A stretch of 41,367 nt of DNA from a bacterium. GTDB lineage: Bacteria; Vulcanimicrobiota; Xenobia; Xenobiales; JADMJV01. The DNA lies in assembly GCA_030149525.1 (NCBI GenBank), contig JASBRJ010000157.1, positions 1-41,367 on the forward strand, given 5' to 3'. The position numbers were made by a program, and so were the translations under genes. The stretch's first letter is position 1; the number at the start of each line of letters is the position of its first letter. Below are positions 1 through 6,292 of the stretch, piece after piece. Below the pieces are notes generated by a model. The model ran no database searches, had not been told where the DNA came from, and saw only the letters and a program-made list of their open reading frames with translations.

Positions 1-2
1 CT

Positions 3-452
3 GCTCACCAGGCAACCCTCGATGCGAAGGGCGAAACGATGGCTGTTGTCGGTACCGGAATCACAAGATATTTTCCGGCCAAGAATCGGGCGCTACAGGA
101 GCGACTGGAAAAAGAAGGGGCTGTCTTGTCTCAGTTTTTTCCAGATCACCCCCCTCAGAAACACAGCTTTCCGATGCGAAACTTGGTGATGTCGGGAATT
201 GCGCTGGCCACGGTTGTAGTTGAGGCCACCGAAAAAAGCGGGACGAAGAGCCAGGCGAAGGGTGCCCTAAAGCATGGCAGGATGGTCTTTTTCACGAAGT
301 TTGCGCTTGCAGGCGCCAAGTGGGCCCAGGAGATGGTGGGGCTTCCGAGTGTTTATGTGATTAAGTCGCCTGGCGATTTGTACGGCCCCCTGGAAGAGGC
401 GCTGAATCCGAAGACCCCGTCAGACTTTGAGCAACTCGCCCTTAACATTTGA
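3..452 (+). CDS. DprA/Smf-like protein, 5' end missing (ShosA-like antitoxin candidate)
   Basis: This is the C-terminal part of a DprA/Smf Rossmann-fold protein. The reading frame is open back to position 3, where it reads AHQATLDAKGETMAVVGTG, matching the DprA 'AH..AL..GG.TIAVLGTGID' block. The first internal ATG (39) is therefore not the real start. Further family marks are the RYFPAKN segment, the FPMRN motif (canonical FPxRNRIISG), VVVEATEKSGT and the A-x-x-GR stretch. After that the tail departs from chromosomal DprA: there is no PG..G.N..I..GA block. Its stop overlaps the start of the phosphoribosyltransferase gene by 4 bp, so the two are probably translated together. Housekeeping DprA protects incoming DNA during transformation. 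The pairing with a PRTase instead suggests the ShosA role, the antitoxin of ShosTA defence systems (recalled from the literature, not checked here). The fold is clear; the role is inferred. Confidence 0.75.
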   Translation, partial: AHQATLDAKGETMAVVGTGITRYFPAKNRALQERLEKEGAVLSQFFPDHPPQKHSFPMRNLVMSGIALATVVVEATEKSGTKSQAKGALKHGRMVFFTKFALAGAKWAQEMVGLPSVYVIKSPGDLYGPLEEALNPKTPSDFEQLALNI

Positions 453-1189
453 GCACGTTTAACGAGCAATATCACCGAATCTGCAATGCCTTTGCCGAGT
501 TCCGTCTTCGATGTCCCCCGAAGATTAGACAATGCAAAGTCTGCCACGGCCCCCTATTCAATCCGGATTACTCAAGTTGCTATCTCTGCGAGCACCACTC
601 GAGCTATTTAGCCGGTCACTGCCTAGACCTGCTTACCACGGTCTCCATCTGCTTTGACGATGAGCAGTTCTACCAGGACTTGATGAACTACAAGTCAACC
701 CTGTTGACCAATGAGCAACTCCAGGAGCTAAGGTTCAACCTCAGCATCGTCTTGCACCGCTTCCTCGCAGAGAACCCATCCTTGTACCAACAGATGGCCC
801 CGGACCTAATCTGCTGGATTCCATCGACCAGACGCGAGTACGATCCGATGGAGACCATTGCGAAGTCTATCTTCCCAAATCACGCTACCCAACTCCTTGC
901 CTCGACTGGACTCATCGCCAATCGCAGAAATCCGGACCTGACAAGGTTCAGCGTGTCGCAGGATGTCAACGGAAAGAGTGTGCTGATATTAGACGACCTA
1001 ATGACGTCAGGTTCGCACCTCTTCAGCGCGGCTGGCGTATTGAAGCAAGCCGGAGCATCCAGGGTGAGCGCAGTGACGCTTGGGAGGTTTGTAAGGGCAT
1101 CAGACCACCCCGGATACAAACGAGTGGTTCAGACGACTTCGTATAGGTGGAACTGGCCGACCGAAAGGGCCGATGGATTTCTTTTTTAA
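449..1189 (+). CDS. Zinc-ribbon phosphoribosyltransferase, ComF-like (ShosT-like toxin candidate)
   Basis: This 246-residue protein starts at a TTG inside the 3' end of the DprA-like gene. An N-terminal four-cysteine zinc ribbon (C29, C32, C44, C47) precedes a type-I phosphoribosyltransferase domain. The PRPP-binding loop is VLILDDLMTSGS at residues 178-189, with the paired acids at D182 and D183. This architecture matches the ComFC family. ComF proteins normally act in DNA uptake, but comF is not usually overlapped by a dprA-type gene. DprA-like plus PRTase is the composition of ShosTA, in which the PRTase is the toxin. The next feature downstream is a probable terminator near 1407, so the pair looks like a complete two-gene unit. 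The biochemical substrate cannot be told from sequence. A competence function remains possible. Confidence 0.75.
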   Translation: MSTFNEQYHRICNAFAEFRLRCPPKIRQCKVCHGPLFNPDYSSCYLCEHHSSYLAGHCLDLLTTVSICFDDEQFYQDLMNYKSTLLTNEQLQELRFNLSIVLHRFLAENPSLYQQMAPDLICWIPSTRREYDPMETIAKSIFPNHATQLLASTGLIANRRNPDLTRFSVSQDVNGKSVLILDDLMTSGSHLFSAAGVLKQAGASRVSAVTLGRFVRASDHPGYKRVVQTTSYRWNWPTERADGFLF

Positions 1190-1406
1190 GCGGCTGCAAG
1201 TCTTTTGTCCGAGTTAGATTTACTTTTGCCCAGTTTTGCCGCTTATTGCTGGGGTTTTACTGAACGTTGCAACGGCGGCGTTTGTAGCCTCTTTAAAGAC
1301 CATTTCCCCCTTTTTTCCCTTTTGTCCTAGAGATCTGAGGCTAGGGAAGGGCACGTATGCAGAGCATTGAACCTCTCTCAAGAAAAACACCGCTCTAGAA
1401 ACAGAA

Positions 1407-1456
1407 GAGCACCGGGGCCAACTTGCTGGTTCGGGAACCCGGTGCTCACATTGTTT
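1407..1456 (+). terminator. Rho-independent terminator after the DprA-like/PRTase pair
   Basis: GAGCACCGGG (1407-1416) is perfectly repeated in inverted form as CCCGGTGCTC (1438-1447). A 21-nt loop lies between, and a TTGTTTTTT tract follows. It sits about 220 bases after the PRTase stop and would end that transcript. Confidence 0.65.
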
Positions 1457-1485
1457 TTTGACAACAGGATACTTTACCCGACTCC

Positions 1486-1522
1486 CCGCTCACTCCTGGT
1501 TTTCGAGGTCCGGAGTGGGCGG
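1486..1522. other. 11-bp stem-loop upstream of tRNA-Sec
   Basis: CCGCTCACTCC (1486-1496) pairs with GGAGTGGGCGG (1512-1522), with one G-U pair, around a 15-nt loop. No T-run follows, so it is not a standard terminator. It could be a structural element of a transcript or of a recombination site; nothing in the sequence decides this. Confidence 0.4.
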
Positions 1523-1599
1523 TTGAGAGTTGTTTCGGCATAGAAAGGTGGAACATTTGGTGGAACACTCCGAGGCAAGATTTCTTCCAGTCCCGTAGT

Positions 1600-1691
1600 G
1601 GCAACGGTTTGAGCCCGTGCCTAAACGGTCTTCAAAACCGTTGTTGCGCTTCACAGCGCTGGGAGGGTTCGACTCCCTCGCGTTCCCGCCA
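1600..1691 (+). tRNA. selC: Selenocysteine tRNA (anticodon UCA), imperfect acceptor stem
   Basis: The anticodon arm is ACGGT-CTTCAAA-ACCGT (1625-1641), placing UCA at 1632-1634. A long variable arm forms a perfect 5-bp stem GCGCT/AGCGC (1646-1659). The T arm is GAGGG/CCCTC with loop TTCGACT. The gene encodes discriminator G and CCA (1688-1691). The D arm has a tRNA-Sec-like 4-nt loop (CCGT), but its stem contains an A-C mismatch. The 8-bp acceptor pairs GGCAACGG (1600-1607) with GCGTTCCC (1680-1687) and shows two mismatches, C-C at the third pair and G-G at the eighth. It would deliver selenocysteine at UGA through SelB. The acceptor defects could mean decay, or replacement of the 3' end by recombination; the repeats just downstream support the second. 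No selenoprotein gene is evident in the window. Confidence 0.72.
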
Positions 1692-1747
1692 CTTCGAGGG
1701 AGGCGAAGCCCCGGGTTCGTAAGGCGAAGCCGCTACGAGGTCTTCCG
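1670..1747 (+). repeat. Direct repeat copy A, beginning within the tRNA-Sec T loop
   Basis: From CGACTCCCTCG through the tRNA CCA and on to GAGGTCTTCCG, this 78-base unit recurs almost unchanged at 1884-1960, with only about four differences. The shared part includes the last 22 bases of the tRNA gene. This is the kind of duplication left when an element integrates at a tRNA 3' end. Confidence 0.8.
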
Positions 1748-1750
1748 AGT

Positions 1751-1775
1751 CTCCTTCGCGTTCCCGCCATTTGAG
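1751..1775 (+). repeat. Short third copy of the tRNA-Sec 3' end
   Basis: CTCCTTCGCGTTCCCGCCA followed by TTTGAG repeats the acceptor-CCA part of the tRNA with one change in the CTCCCTCG segment. It lies directly after copy A and lacks the downstream part of the longer repeat. Confidence 0.65.
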
Positions 1776-1842
1776 CTGTTGAAGTTGCCAGCTAGCAGAG
1801 AAGTCCCACTTGAGTCCTCCTGTCTGACAATTCGTTAATAAT

Positions 1843-1883
1843 GGGAGGGTGGCTCCGCTTCGCTCCGCGTTGGCTTCGCCAAG
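1843..1883 (+). repeat. T-arm copy interrupted by a 33-bp GC-rich insert
   Basis: GGGAGGGT (1843-1850) matches the 5' side of the tRNA-Sec T arm (1661-1668). CGACTCCCTCG, which should follow it, resumes only at 1884. The 33 bases between (1851-1883) contain TTGGCTTCGCCAA, a 13-base near-perfect palindrome. The arrangement looks like a small insertion into the T loop of a duplicated tRNA end. Confidence 0.55.
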
Positions 1884-1960
1884 CGACTCCCTCGCGTTCC
1901 CGCCACTTGAGGGAGGCGAACCCTCGGGTTCGTAAGGCGAAGCCGCTACGAGGTCTGCCG
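1884..1960 (+). repeat. Direct repeat copy B of the tRNA-Sec 3' end
   Basis: This is the 77-base second copy of the unit at 1670-1747, starting 214 bases after the first. It reproduces CGACTCCCTCG and GCGTTCCCGCCA and the flanking CGGGTTCGTAAGGCGAAGCC segment. It is consistent with an att-type duplication. Confidence 0.8.
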
Positions 1961-2059
1961 GAAAGGCTGAAATCGCCGACGCCTCTCGAAATGTAGCAAG
2001 TTGAAATTAATTGGCTCCAACCCATTATTTATCCGGCAAACGGCCGATACGGTAAGGGT

Positions 2060-2251
2060 ATGGACCCCAACAAACTCACAATCAAGCCATCACCCTTTGT
2101 TGCTATTCGCACGATTGACTCTGTGGACCCGGACTTGGAGGTCACCTGGTCTATCCCCATTTGCCCCAACGAAATGCCCCTGGACGACGCTTTGGAGACA
2201 CTTGTTCTGTTTGAGCGCACCCTCAGAATCACCAGTATGGTCTGGAATTAA
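2060..2251 (+). CDS. Small hypothetical protein (63 aa)
   Basis: A 63-residue open frame begins at an ATG preceded by GGTAAGG at very short spacing and ends 19 bases before a strong terminator hairpin. The composition is ordinary for a soluble protein: mixed hydrophobic and acidic residues with a C-terminal helix-like segment (LDDALETLVLFERTL). I recognise no family. The terminator directly after the stop is the main argument that it is real. The poor ribosome-binding spacing and short length argue against it. Confidence 0.4.
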   Translation: MDPNKLTIKPSPFVAIRTIDSVDPDLEVTWSIPICPNEMPLDDALETLVLFERTLRITSMVWN

Positions 2252-2270
2252 CTCTCAGGCCGCCCAAACG

Positions 2271-2299
2271 AAAAAGACCGCCTTTGAGGCGGTCTTTTT
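2271..2299. terminator. Bidirectional rho-independent terminator
   Basis: AAAAAGACCGCC (2271-2282) and GGCGGTCTTTTT (2288-2299) form a perfect 12-bp stem with a 5-nt loop. T-runs are present in both directions. It separates the small plus-strand ORF from the end of the minus-strand beta-lactamase-fold gene. Confidence 0.9.
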
Positions 2300-2317
2300 G
2301 CTCGTTCTGCCCTGTTC

Positions 2318-3826
2318 TTAGTTCTTGGAAGCCGGCAGAACAGCGCCCTCTCCAGGCTCGCCAAGGCGGACCTGAAGCCCGTCCACAACACCTTCGGTGT
2401 CTGTGGTAAAGAGCACGGAGCCCCCTTCATCCCAGCCGATTTTGTTCATCCAGCCCTGCTCGAAGACCAGCCTGAAGGATAGTCCGTCGTGGGGAATGAG
2501 ATGAGCTTTCTGGCCCGGTTTGGTGAAGTTGAGGTAGAGTTGCCCGCCCTGATTTTCAACCACCAGGTCGCCGAGTGCTTCGCAGGTATACCGTCCGGAA
2601 AGCTTGCTCGCCGCAGGTGCGGGTCTTGCGCCTGCCGGGGAACGTCGAAACTCTTCCGCGGCCTTTTGCCCCTGAAGATGTCTCTCCAAGAAGGCGGCAC
2701 TGTAGTCCATTCTGGCTTTCCCGTGGACCTGTTCGAAGAAGTAGAAGCCCACAGCGTCAGGCATTTGAGTCCCACCAAGATTGCTCAAGACAACGATGCC
2801 GAGTTGCTCATCGGGCTGGAACCCCACGAAGGTCGTATGACCCGGAACGCCTCCGTTATGCCACAGCATAGAGTGACCGTCCCAATAGTGGAGGATCCAT
2901 CCCAAACAGTAAAAGTTTTCGGAATTCAAGACCGTTTGAGGGGTCCAGGTGTAGGCGAGATTCTCCGCCGAGACCAACCGCTTGCCCTCGAACTCCCCTC
3001 GACCGATTTGCAGACGAACCCAGTTTGACATATCGGCAAGAGTGGAGTTGAGGGCGCCTGCCGGTCCGAACTGATAGGGAAAAGGACCCGCTTCCAGAAC
3101 CTGAATTTTCCCCTTCACACGGGCGTGTCCGGGGGCTCGATTGGAATCGCCGTCCAAGCCTTCCGGGGTCCAACTGGTACGGGTCATCCCGAGCGGTTTC
3201 AGGATTCTCGCGGCCAACACATCCTGCCAACTGTCAGCCTTGGCCCATTGAGCCACCATTTGGCCGGCCACGATGTGAAGGGCGTTAACATAGGCAAACT
3301 TGGTCCGGAAGCTGGAAATCGGTGGAGCCCAGCGGAGGGCCCGAACAATCTCCTCGGGGGAGTAGCCCAGCCCACCCATGGTGCTGAGTGCCTGCTTGGC
3401 TATTCCGGGGTGTTGAGCCAACAGATCGTGGACTCTCATCTCCCTGGTTACCCAGGGATCGGCCATTTGAAAGTCTTCGACCTGATCGCAAACCCGGGCA
3501 TCCCAATCAGGGCCGCCGCCATCGACCATCATCGCCTGAGTGGTGGAACAGAACGCTTTGGTGGTCGAGCCTACGGCAAACACCGTGTTCAGGTCGGGAG
3601 GACCGGAAATTCCGCCACCTCGGTCACCAAAACCTTTCCACCAGAGGATTCTGTCTTGGTGGATGACGGCCACGGCTGCCGACGGTACATCCCATTCCTT
3701 ACGGGCTTTCTCCACATAGGCTTCGAAGTCCGGGAGCATTTGCTTTATCCGTTGCTCGCTCACCGGTTCGGAGAGAACCGGCAGGCTGAGCGCGAGAAGG
3801 AAAAAGCTGAGGATCAATTTTTTCAT
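2318..3826 (-). CDS. Exported serine hydrolase, beta-lactamase/class C fold
   Basis: This 502-residue protein starts with a Sec signal peptide (MKKLILSFFLLALSLP). The start at 3826 is chosen over a longer frame because GGAG lies 8 bases upstream and the signal begins there. The class C beta-lactamase/DD-peptidase catalytic set is complete: STTK at 87-90, YVN at 179-181 and HNGG at 323-326. The domain ends near residue 400. A lipocalin-like C-terminal region (about 420-500) resembles the DUF3471-type tails of PF00144 hydrolases. Relatives include esterases, D-amino-acid peptidases and, rarely, true beta-lactamases, so the substrate is open. It should act in the periplasm or outside the cell. 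It is transcribed alone and diverges from the lipoprotein gene at 3935. Confidence 0.85.
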   Translation of the reverse strand: MKKLILSFFLLALSLPVLSEPVSEQRIKQMLPDFEAYVEKARKEWDVPSAAVAVIHQDRILWWKGFGDRGGGISGPPDLNTVFAVGSTTKAFCSTTQAMMVDGGGPDWDARVCDQVEDFQMADPWVTREMRVHDLLAQHPGIAKQALSTMGGLGYSPEEIVRALRWAPPISSFRTKFAYVNALHIVAGQMVAQWAKADSWQDVLAARILKPLGMTRTSWTPEGLDGDSNRAPGHARVKGKIQVLEAGPFPYQFGPAGALNSTLADMSNWVRLQIGRGEFEGKRLVSAENLAYTWTPQTVLNSENFYCLGWILHYWDGHSMLWHNGGVPGHTTFVGFQPDEQLGIVVLSNLGGTQMPDAVGFYFFEQVHGKARMDYSAAFLERHLQGQKAAEEFRRSPAGARPAPAASKLSGRYTCEALGDLVVENQGGQLYLNFTKPGQKAHLIPHDGLSFRLVFEQGWMNKIGWDEGGSVLFTTDTEGVVDGLQVRLGEPGEGAVLPASKN

Positions 3827-3934
3827 AGGCGACTCCGGTTCTCGGCCTGTAGGGGGTCCCACCTTTCGAAAGGTGCCGATCCGTTACGTTAGCATCAAAG
3901 GGTTCAAGCCACACAAAGCTAATGATCACGAGCT

Positions 3935-4696
3935 ATGACACTCAAACAACTCGTACTCACAGGTATCGCACTCAACGTTATGCTCTCAGGTTGTTCTCAG
4001 AACCCCCGAAGCATAACTGTGCAGAGCGAGGACGGCTCCCACACGGCTAACATTCAGATGACCTCGGACGGAGTCAAAGTGGAAGCCCAGGGAGAGGGTG
4101 GAACCAGTAAGATCGATATCTCTCAACAAGGTCTTGAAGTGCAGGCTAACAACGGCGGGGCCACAACCGACGTTTCGGTCAACCAGGAGGGGGTCAAGGT
4201 CGACGTGGATCAGCAAGAGCCGGCCTCCTCTCAAGCTGACGAGCTAAAGTTCGGGGTAGGCTCGGTCAATGGTCAGGTTCAGCAGGGATTGGATGCGGCA
4301 AAAGATGCCCGAGTTTCCATCGATGCCGGCGGAGTGAAAGTCAACGCCGGACAGGGCGGTGCCGATGTGCAGATTGACGGCAGCACCGGCCAGGTCCAGG
4401 AGTCGGGGGCCGTGGCTCAAGTCGAGGGCGACACGGTCGTGCTCTCGGGAAACAGCGAAGAAAAAGTGGTAGACGGTGAGGGCAAGAAAGTTGTCGTCTC
4501 CGGAACGGCCAACGACTACACCCTCACCGGCCATGTTCTCCAACTCACGGTAAGTGGCACCAGCAACGATATTATGCTCGACTCGGCCGACCGGATCATC
4601 GTCTCCGGGACCTCCAACGACATAACGTTTCGCAACGGAAGCCCTCAGATCGTTAACTCCGGGGTGAGTAACGATGTGAAGAAGTTGGGAGAGTAG
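3935..4696 (+). CDS. Lipoprotein with beta-repeats and a DUF3060 C-terminus
   Basis: The 253-residue product has a lipoprotein signal ending in a lipobox (LSGC, Cys at about 20). The middle is made of imperfect repeats of the form 'GVKVEA...GGTSKIDISQQGLEVQAN...TTDVSVNQEGVKVDV', alternating hydrophobic and polar residues as in a beta-solenoid. The last 75 residues carry three VSGTSNDI-type repeats (SGTANDYTL, SGTSNDIML, SGTSNDITF) typical of DUF3060. It is probably surface- or periplasm-facing. Its stop lies 8 bases before the zinc-ribbon gene at 4705, suggesting co-transcription. No molecular function is known for the family. Confidence 0.75.
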   Translation: MTLKQLVLTGIALNVMLSGCSQNPRSITVQSEDGSHTANIQMTSDGVKVEAQGEGGTSKIDISQQGLEVQANNGGATTDVSVNQEGVKVDVDQQEPASSQADELKFGVGSVNGQVQQGLDAAKDARVSIDAGGVKVNAGQGGADVQIDGSTGQVQESGAVAQVEGDTVVLSGNSEEKVVDGEGKKVVVSGTANDYTLTGHVLQLTVSGTSNDIMLDSADRIIVSGTSNDITFRNGSPQIVNSGVSNDVKKLGE

Positions 4697-4704
4697 TTCA
4701 GGAA

Positions 4705-5052
4705 ATGCACTGTCCAGCCTGTCGAAGCGATCTCGAGAAATTTGTCTTCAATTCTGTGGAGGTCGATCAGTGCAAGGGCTGCTCTGGTGTATGGCTCGAC
4801 TTTCGGGAAATCGACGAACTCTTTCAAAACATCGAGCTTCCCCGGCGGCTCCTGGAGGGGGAGGTGAAGTCTTCCGGACAAGTCATTCCCGAGGGGCACC
4901 GGACCTGTCCCCACTGCAAATGCTTCCTGACTCTGGTGGAGGTGGACGACGTGAAGCTCGATGTCTGTCCGGCTTGCCACGGTTTCTTCTCCGACTTGGG
5001 GGAGCTGAAGAGCTTGGCTGAGGCCGCCGAACGCCGATTTCAAGAGGAATGA
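4705..5052 (+). CDS. Small double zinc-ribbon protein (zf-TFIIB type)
   Basis: This 115-residue protein carries two TFIIB-like zinc ribbons. The first has C3, C6, C23 and C26 (CPAC...CKGC) followed by SGVWLDFREIDEL. The second has CPHC...CPACHGFFSDLGEL. The 'C-x-GC-x-G-x-W-D-x-x-E' pattern is characteristic of bacterial zf-TFIIB (PF13453) proteins, and here it is duplicated in tandem. A helical linker (about 38-65) joins them. It is probably cytoplasmic and may bind nucleic acid or protein; the family has no settled function. It lies between the DUF3060 lipoprotein and the receiver-cyclase gene on the same strand. Confidence 0.8.
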   Translation: MHCPACRSDLEKFVFNSVEVDQCKGCSGVWLDFREIDELFQNIELPRRLLEGEVKSSGQVIPEGHRTCPHCKCFLTLVEVDDVKLDVCPACHGFFSDLGELKSLAEAAERRFQEE

Positions 5053-5128
5053 GGCCGGAGAGGATTAACCCTTTCAAGCGGTGATAGATCCAGTCGACGA
5101 TAGCGGTATTCTGTCCAGGGAATACTCC

Positions 5129-6292
5129 ATGCTCCTGGTGGGCGCGAGAGTTCTGGTGGCCGACGACTGCATGGTAACCCAAGCCATGCTACAGGCCTCC
5201 CTCTCCGAGTGGGGGATAGAGGTTGTTTCCGCCACCGACGGACACCAGGCCCTGGAAATACTCACCTCGCCAAACCCTCCTAGATTAGCTCTACTGGATT
5301 GGGTCATGCCTGGCTTCAACGGTCCGGAAGTGTGTCGAAGGGTCCGCCATCAAAAGGCCGACCGCTATGTCTACATGCTGCTCCTCACCTCCATGGGAGA
5401 CAAAGAGCACCTCATCAAAGGGTTGAAGAGCGGTGCCGATGATTATCTGTTCAAGCCGTTCGATCCTGACGAACTCAAGCTTCGCCTTCAGGCAGGCGCT
5501 CGAGTGGTAGCTCTTCAGGAAGAGTTGGAAAAGAAAACGGCGATCATCCAAGAGAAGAACCAGGAACTGGAAAAACATAACCAGTTCGTGAGAGAAGCTT
5601 TCGGCCGGTTTGTGACCGACGAGGTCGCTCAGCAGCTCCTCGACACTCCTGAAGGACTCCGTCTCGGTGGGGAGAGTCGAACCGTCACGGTCTTAATGAG
5701 CGATCTTCGAGGTTTCACTCCCATGTCGGACAAGTTGGAACCGAGCCAGGTAGTGGGGATGCTCAATCTCTATCTGAGCAAAATGGTCGATGTGATCATG
5801 AAATACGGTGGAACCATCGACGAATTCATCGGCGACGCCATTCTCGTTATTTTCGGTGCTCCCATGACCGAAGGGCCTAAAAAAGATGCCGAACGGGCGC
5901 TTGCCTGTGCGGTGGAGATGCAGCTTGCCATGAAGGACGTGAATCGAGATGTCATGGCTATGGGGATGCCACCGCTAGGCATGGGAATCGGACTGAACAC
6001 CGGTGAGGTGGTGGTGGGGAACATCGGGTCGGAGAAGCGGATGAAATATAGCGTGGTGGGCAGTCATGTCAATCTCACTTCACGCATAGAGTCCTTCACT
6101 CTAGGCGGCCAGATCCTCATTTCAGGAAGCACTCTCAGCCATGTGGGCAAAAAGGCTCGGGTAGACGGACGTCTTCGGGTCAAGGTCAAAGGGCTCGACC
6201 ACGCCGTTTCGATCTTCGAGATTGGCGGCATTGCAGAGCCGTACAATCTGTATCTTCCAGACGTCGACTACTCGGTGGAAGAGCTTCAATAG
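5129..6292 (+). CDS. Response regulator-class III nucleotide cyclase fusion
   Basis: The 387-residue protein has a receiver domain (1-125) with acidic pair D12/D13, phospho-acceptor D57, T87 and K109. A coiled-coil linker (about 125-165) leads to a class III cyclase domain (about 175-360). Metal-binding aspartates are in SDLRGFT and in IGDAILVIFG. In the adenine-recognition positions it has E (DEFIGD) where adenylate cyclases have K, and S-H (GSHVNL) where they have D-T. This points toward GTP or relaxed specificity. ATG 5129 is preferred because AGGGA lies 9 bases upstream; a GTG at 5081 would add 16 residues. No cognate histidine kinase is present in the window. The last 7 bases overlap the convergent ADP-ribosylglycohydrolase gene. 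Confidence 0.87.
   Translation: MLLVGARVLVADDCMVTQAMLQASLSEWGIEVVSATDGHQALEILTSPNPPRLALLDWVMPGFNGPEVCRRVRHQKADRYVYMLLLTSMGDKEHLIKGLKSGADDYLFKPFDPDELKLRLQAGARVVALQEELEKKTAIIQEKNQELEKHNQFVREAFGRFVTDEVAQQLLDTPEGLRLGGESRTVTVLMSDLRGFTPMSDKLEPSQVVGMLNLYLSKMVDVIMKYGGTIDEFIGDAILVIFGAPMTEGPKKDAERALACAVEMQLAMKDVNRDVMAMGMPPLGMGIGLNTGEVVVGNIGSEKRMKYSVVGSHVNLTSRIESFTLGGQILISGSTLSHVGKKARVDGRLRVKVKGLDHAVSIFEIGGIAEPYNLYLPDVDYSVEELQ

Larger units (their letters stand above)
1190..1599. other. Non-coding stretch between the PRTase gene and tRNA-Sec
   Basis: I see no credible coding sequence in this roughly 410-base stretch. It contains a rho-independent terminator near 1407-1456 and a separate 11-bp hairpin at 1486-1522, both listed individually. 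The rest is T-rich and unremarkable. No integrase gene or remnant of one could be recognised. Confidence 0.5.
1692..2059. other. Non-coding repeat field downstream of tRNA-Sec
   Basis: This roughly 370-base stretch holds no convincing gene. It is built from partial copies of the tRNA-Sec 3' end and from GC-rich words such as GGCGAAGCC and its complement GGCTTCGCC. Open frames here run through the repeats and are not credible proteins. Confidence 0.6.

Noticed and set aside
3-1189. Housekeeping competence genes dprA and comF
   Set aside because: It cannot be excluded, but the overlap, the divergent DprA tail and the repeat-rich tRNA neighbourhood fit a defence pair better than a competence locus.
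1407-1522. Possible selenocysteine insertion (SECIS) element
   Set aside because: Bacterial SECIS hairpins lie directly after an in-frame UGA within a coding gene; neither hairpin here does.
1617-1838. Open frame across tRNA-Sec and the repeats
   Set aside because: It runs through the tRNA gene and its duplicates, and its translation only reflects repeat sequence.
1670-1960. CRISPR-like array
   Set aside because: There are only two long copies and one short copy, unevenly spaced and derived from the tRNA end, so this is not a repeat-spacer array.
2489-3028. Plus-strand open frame inside the beta-lactamase-fold gene
   Set aside because: It is antisense to a gene with complete catalytic motifs and has no recognisable domain.
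3125-3892. Long plus-strand open frame opposite the beta-lactamase-fold N-terminal half
   Set aside because: It is the reverse-frame shadow of a well-supported gene and has no convincing ribosome-binding site or motif.
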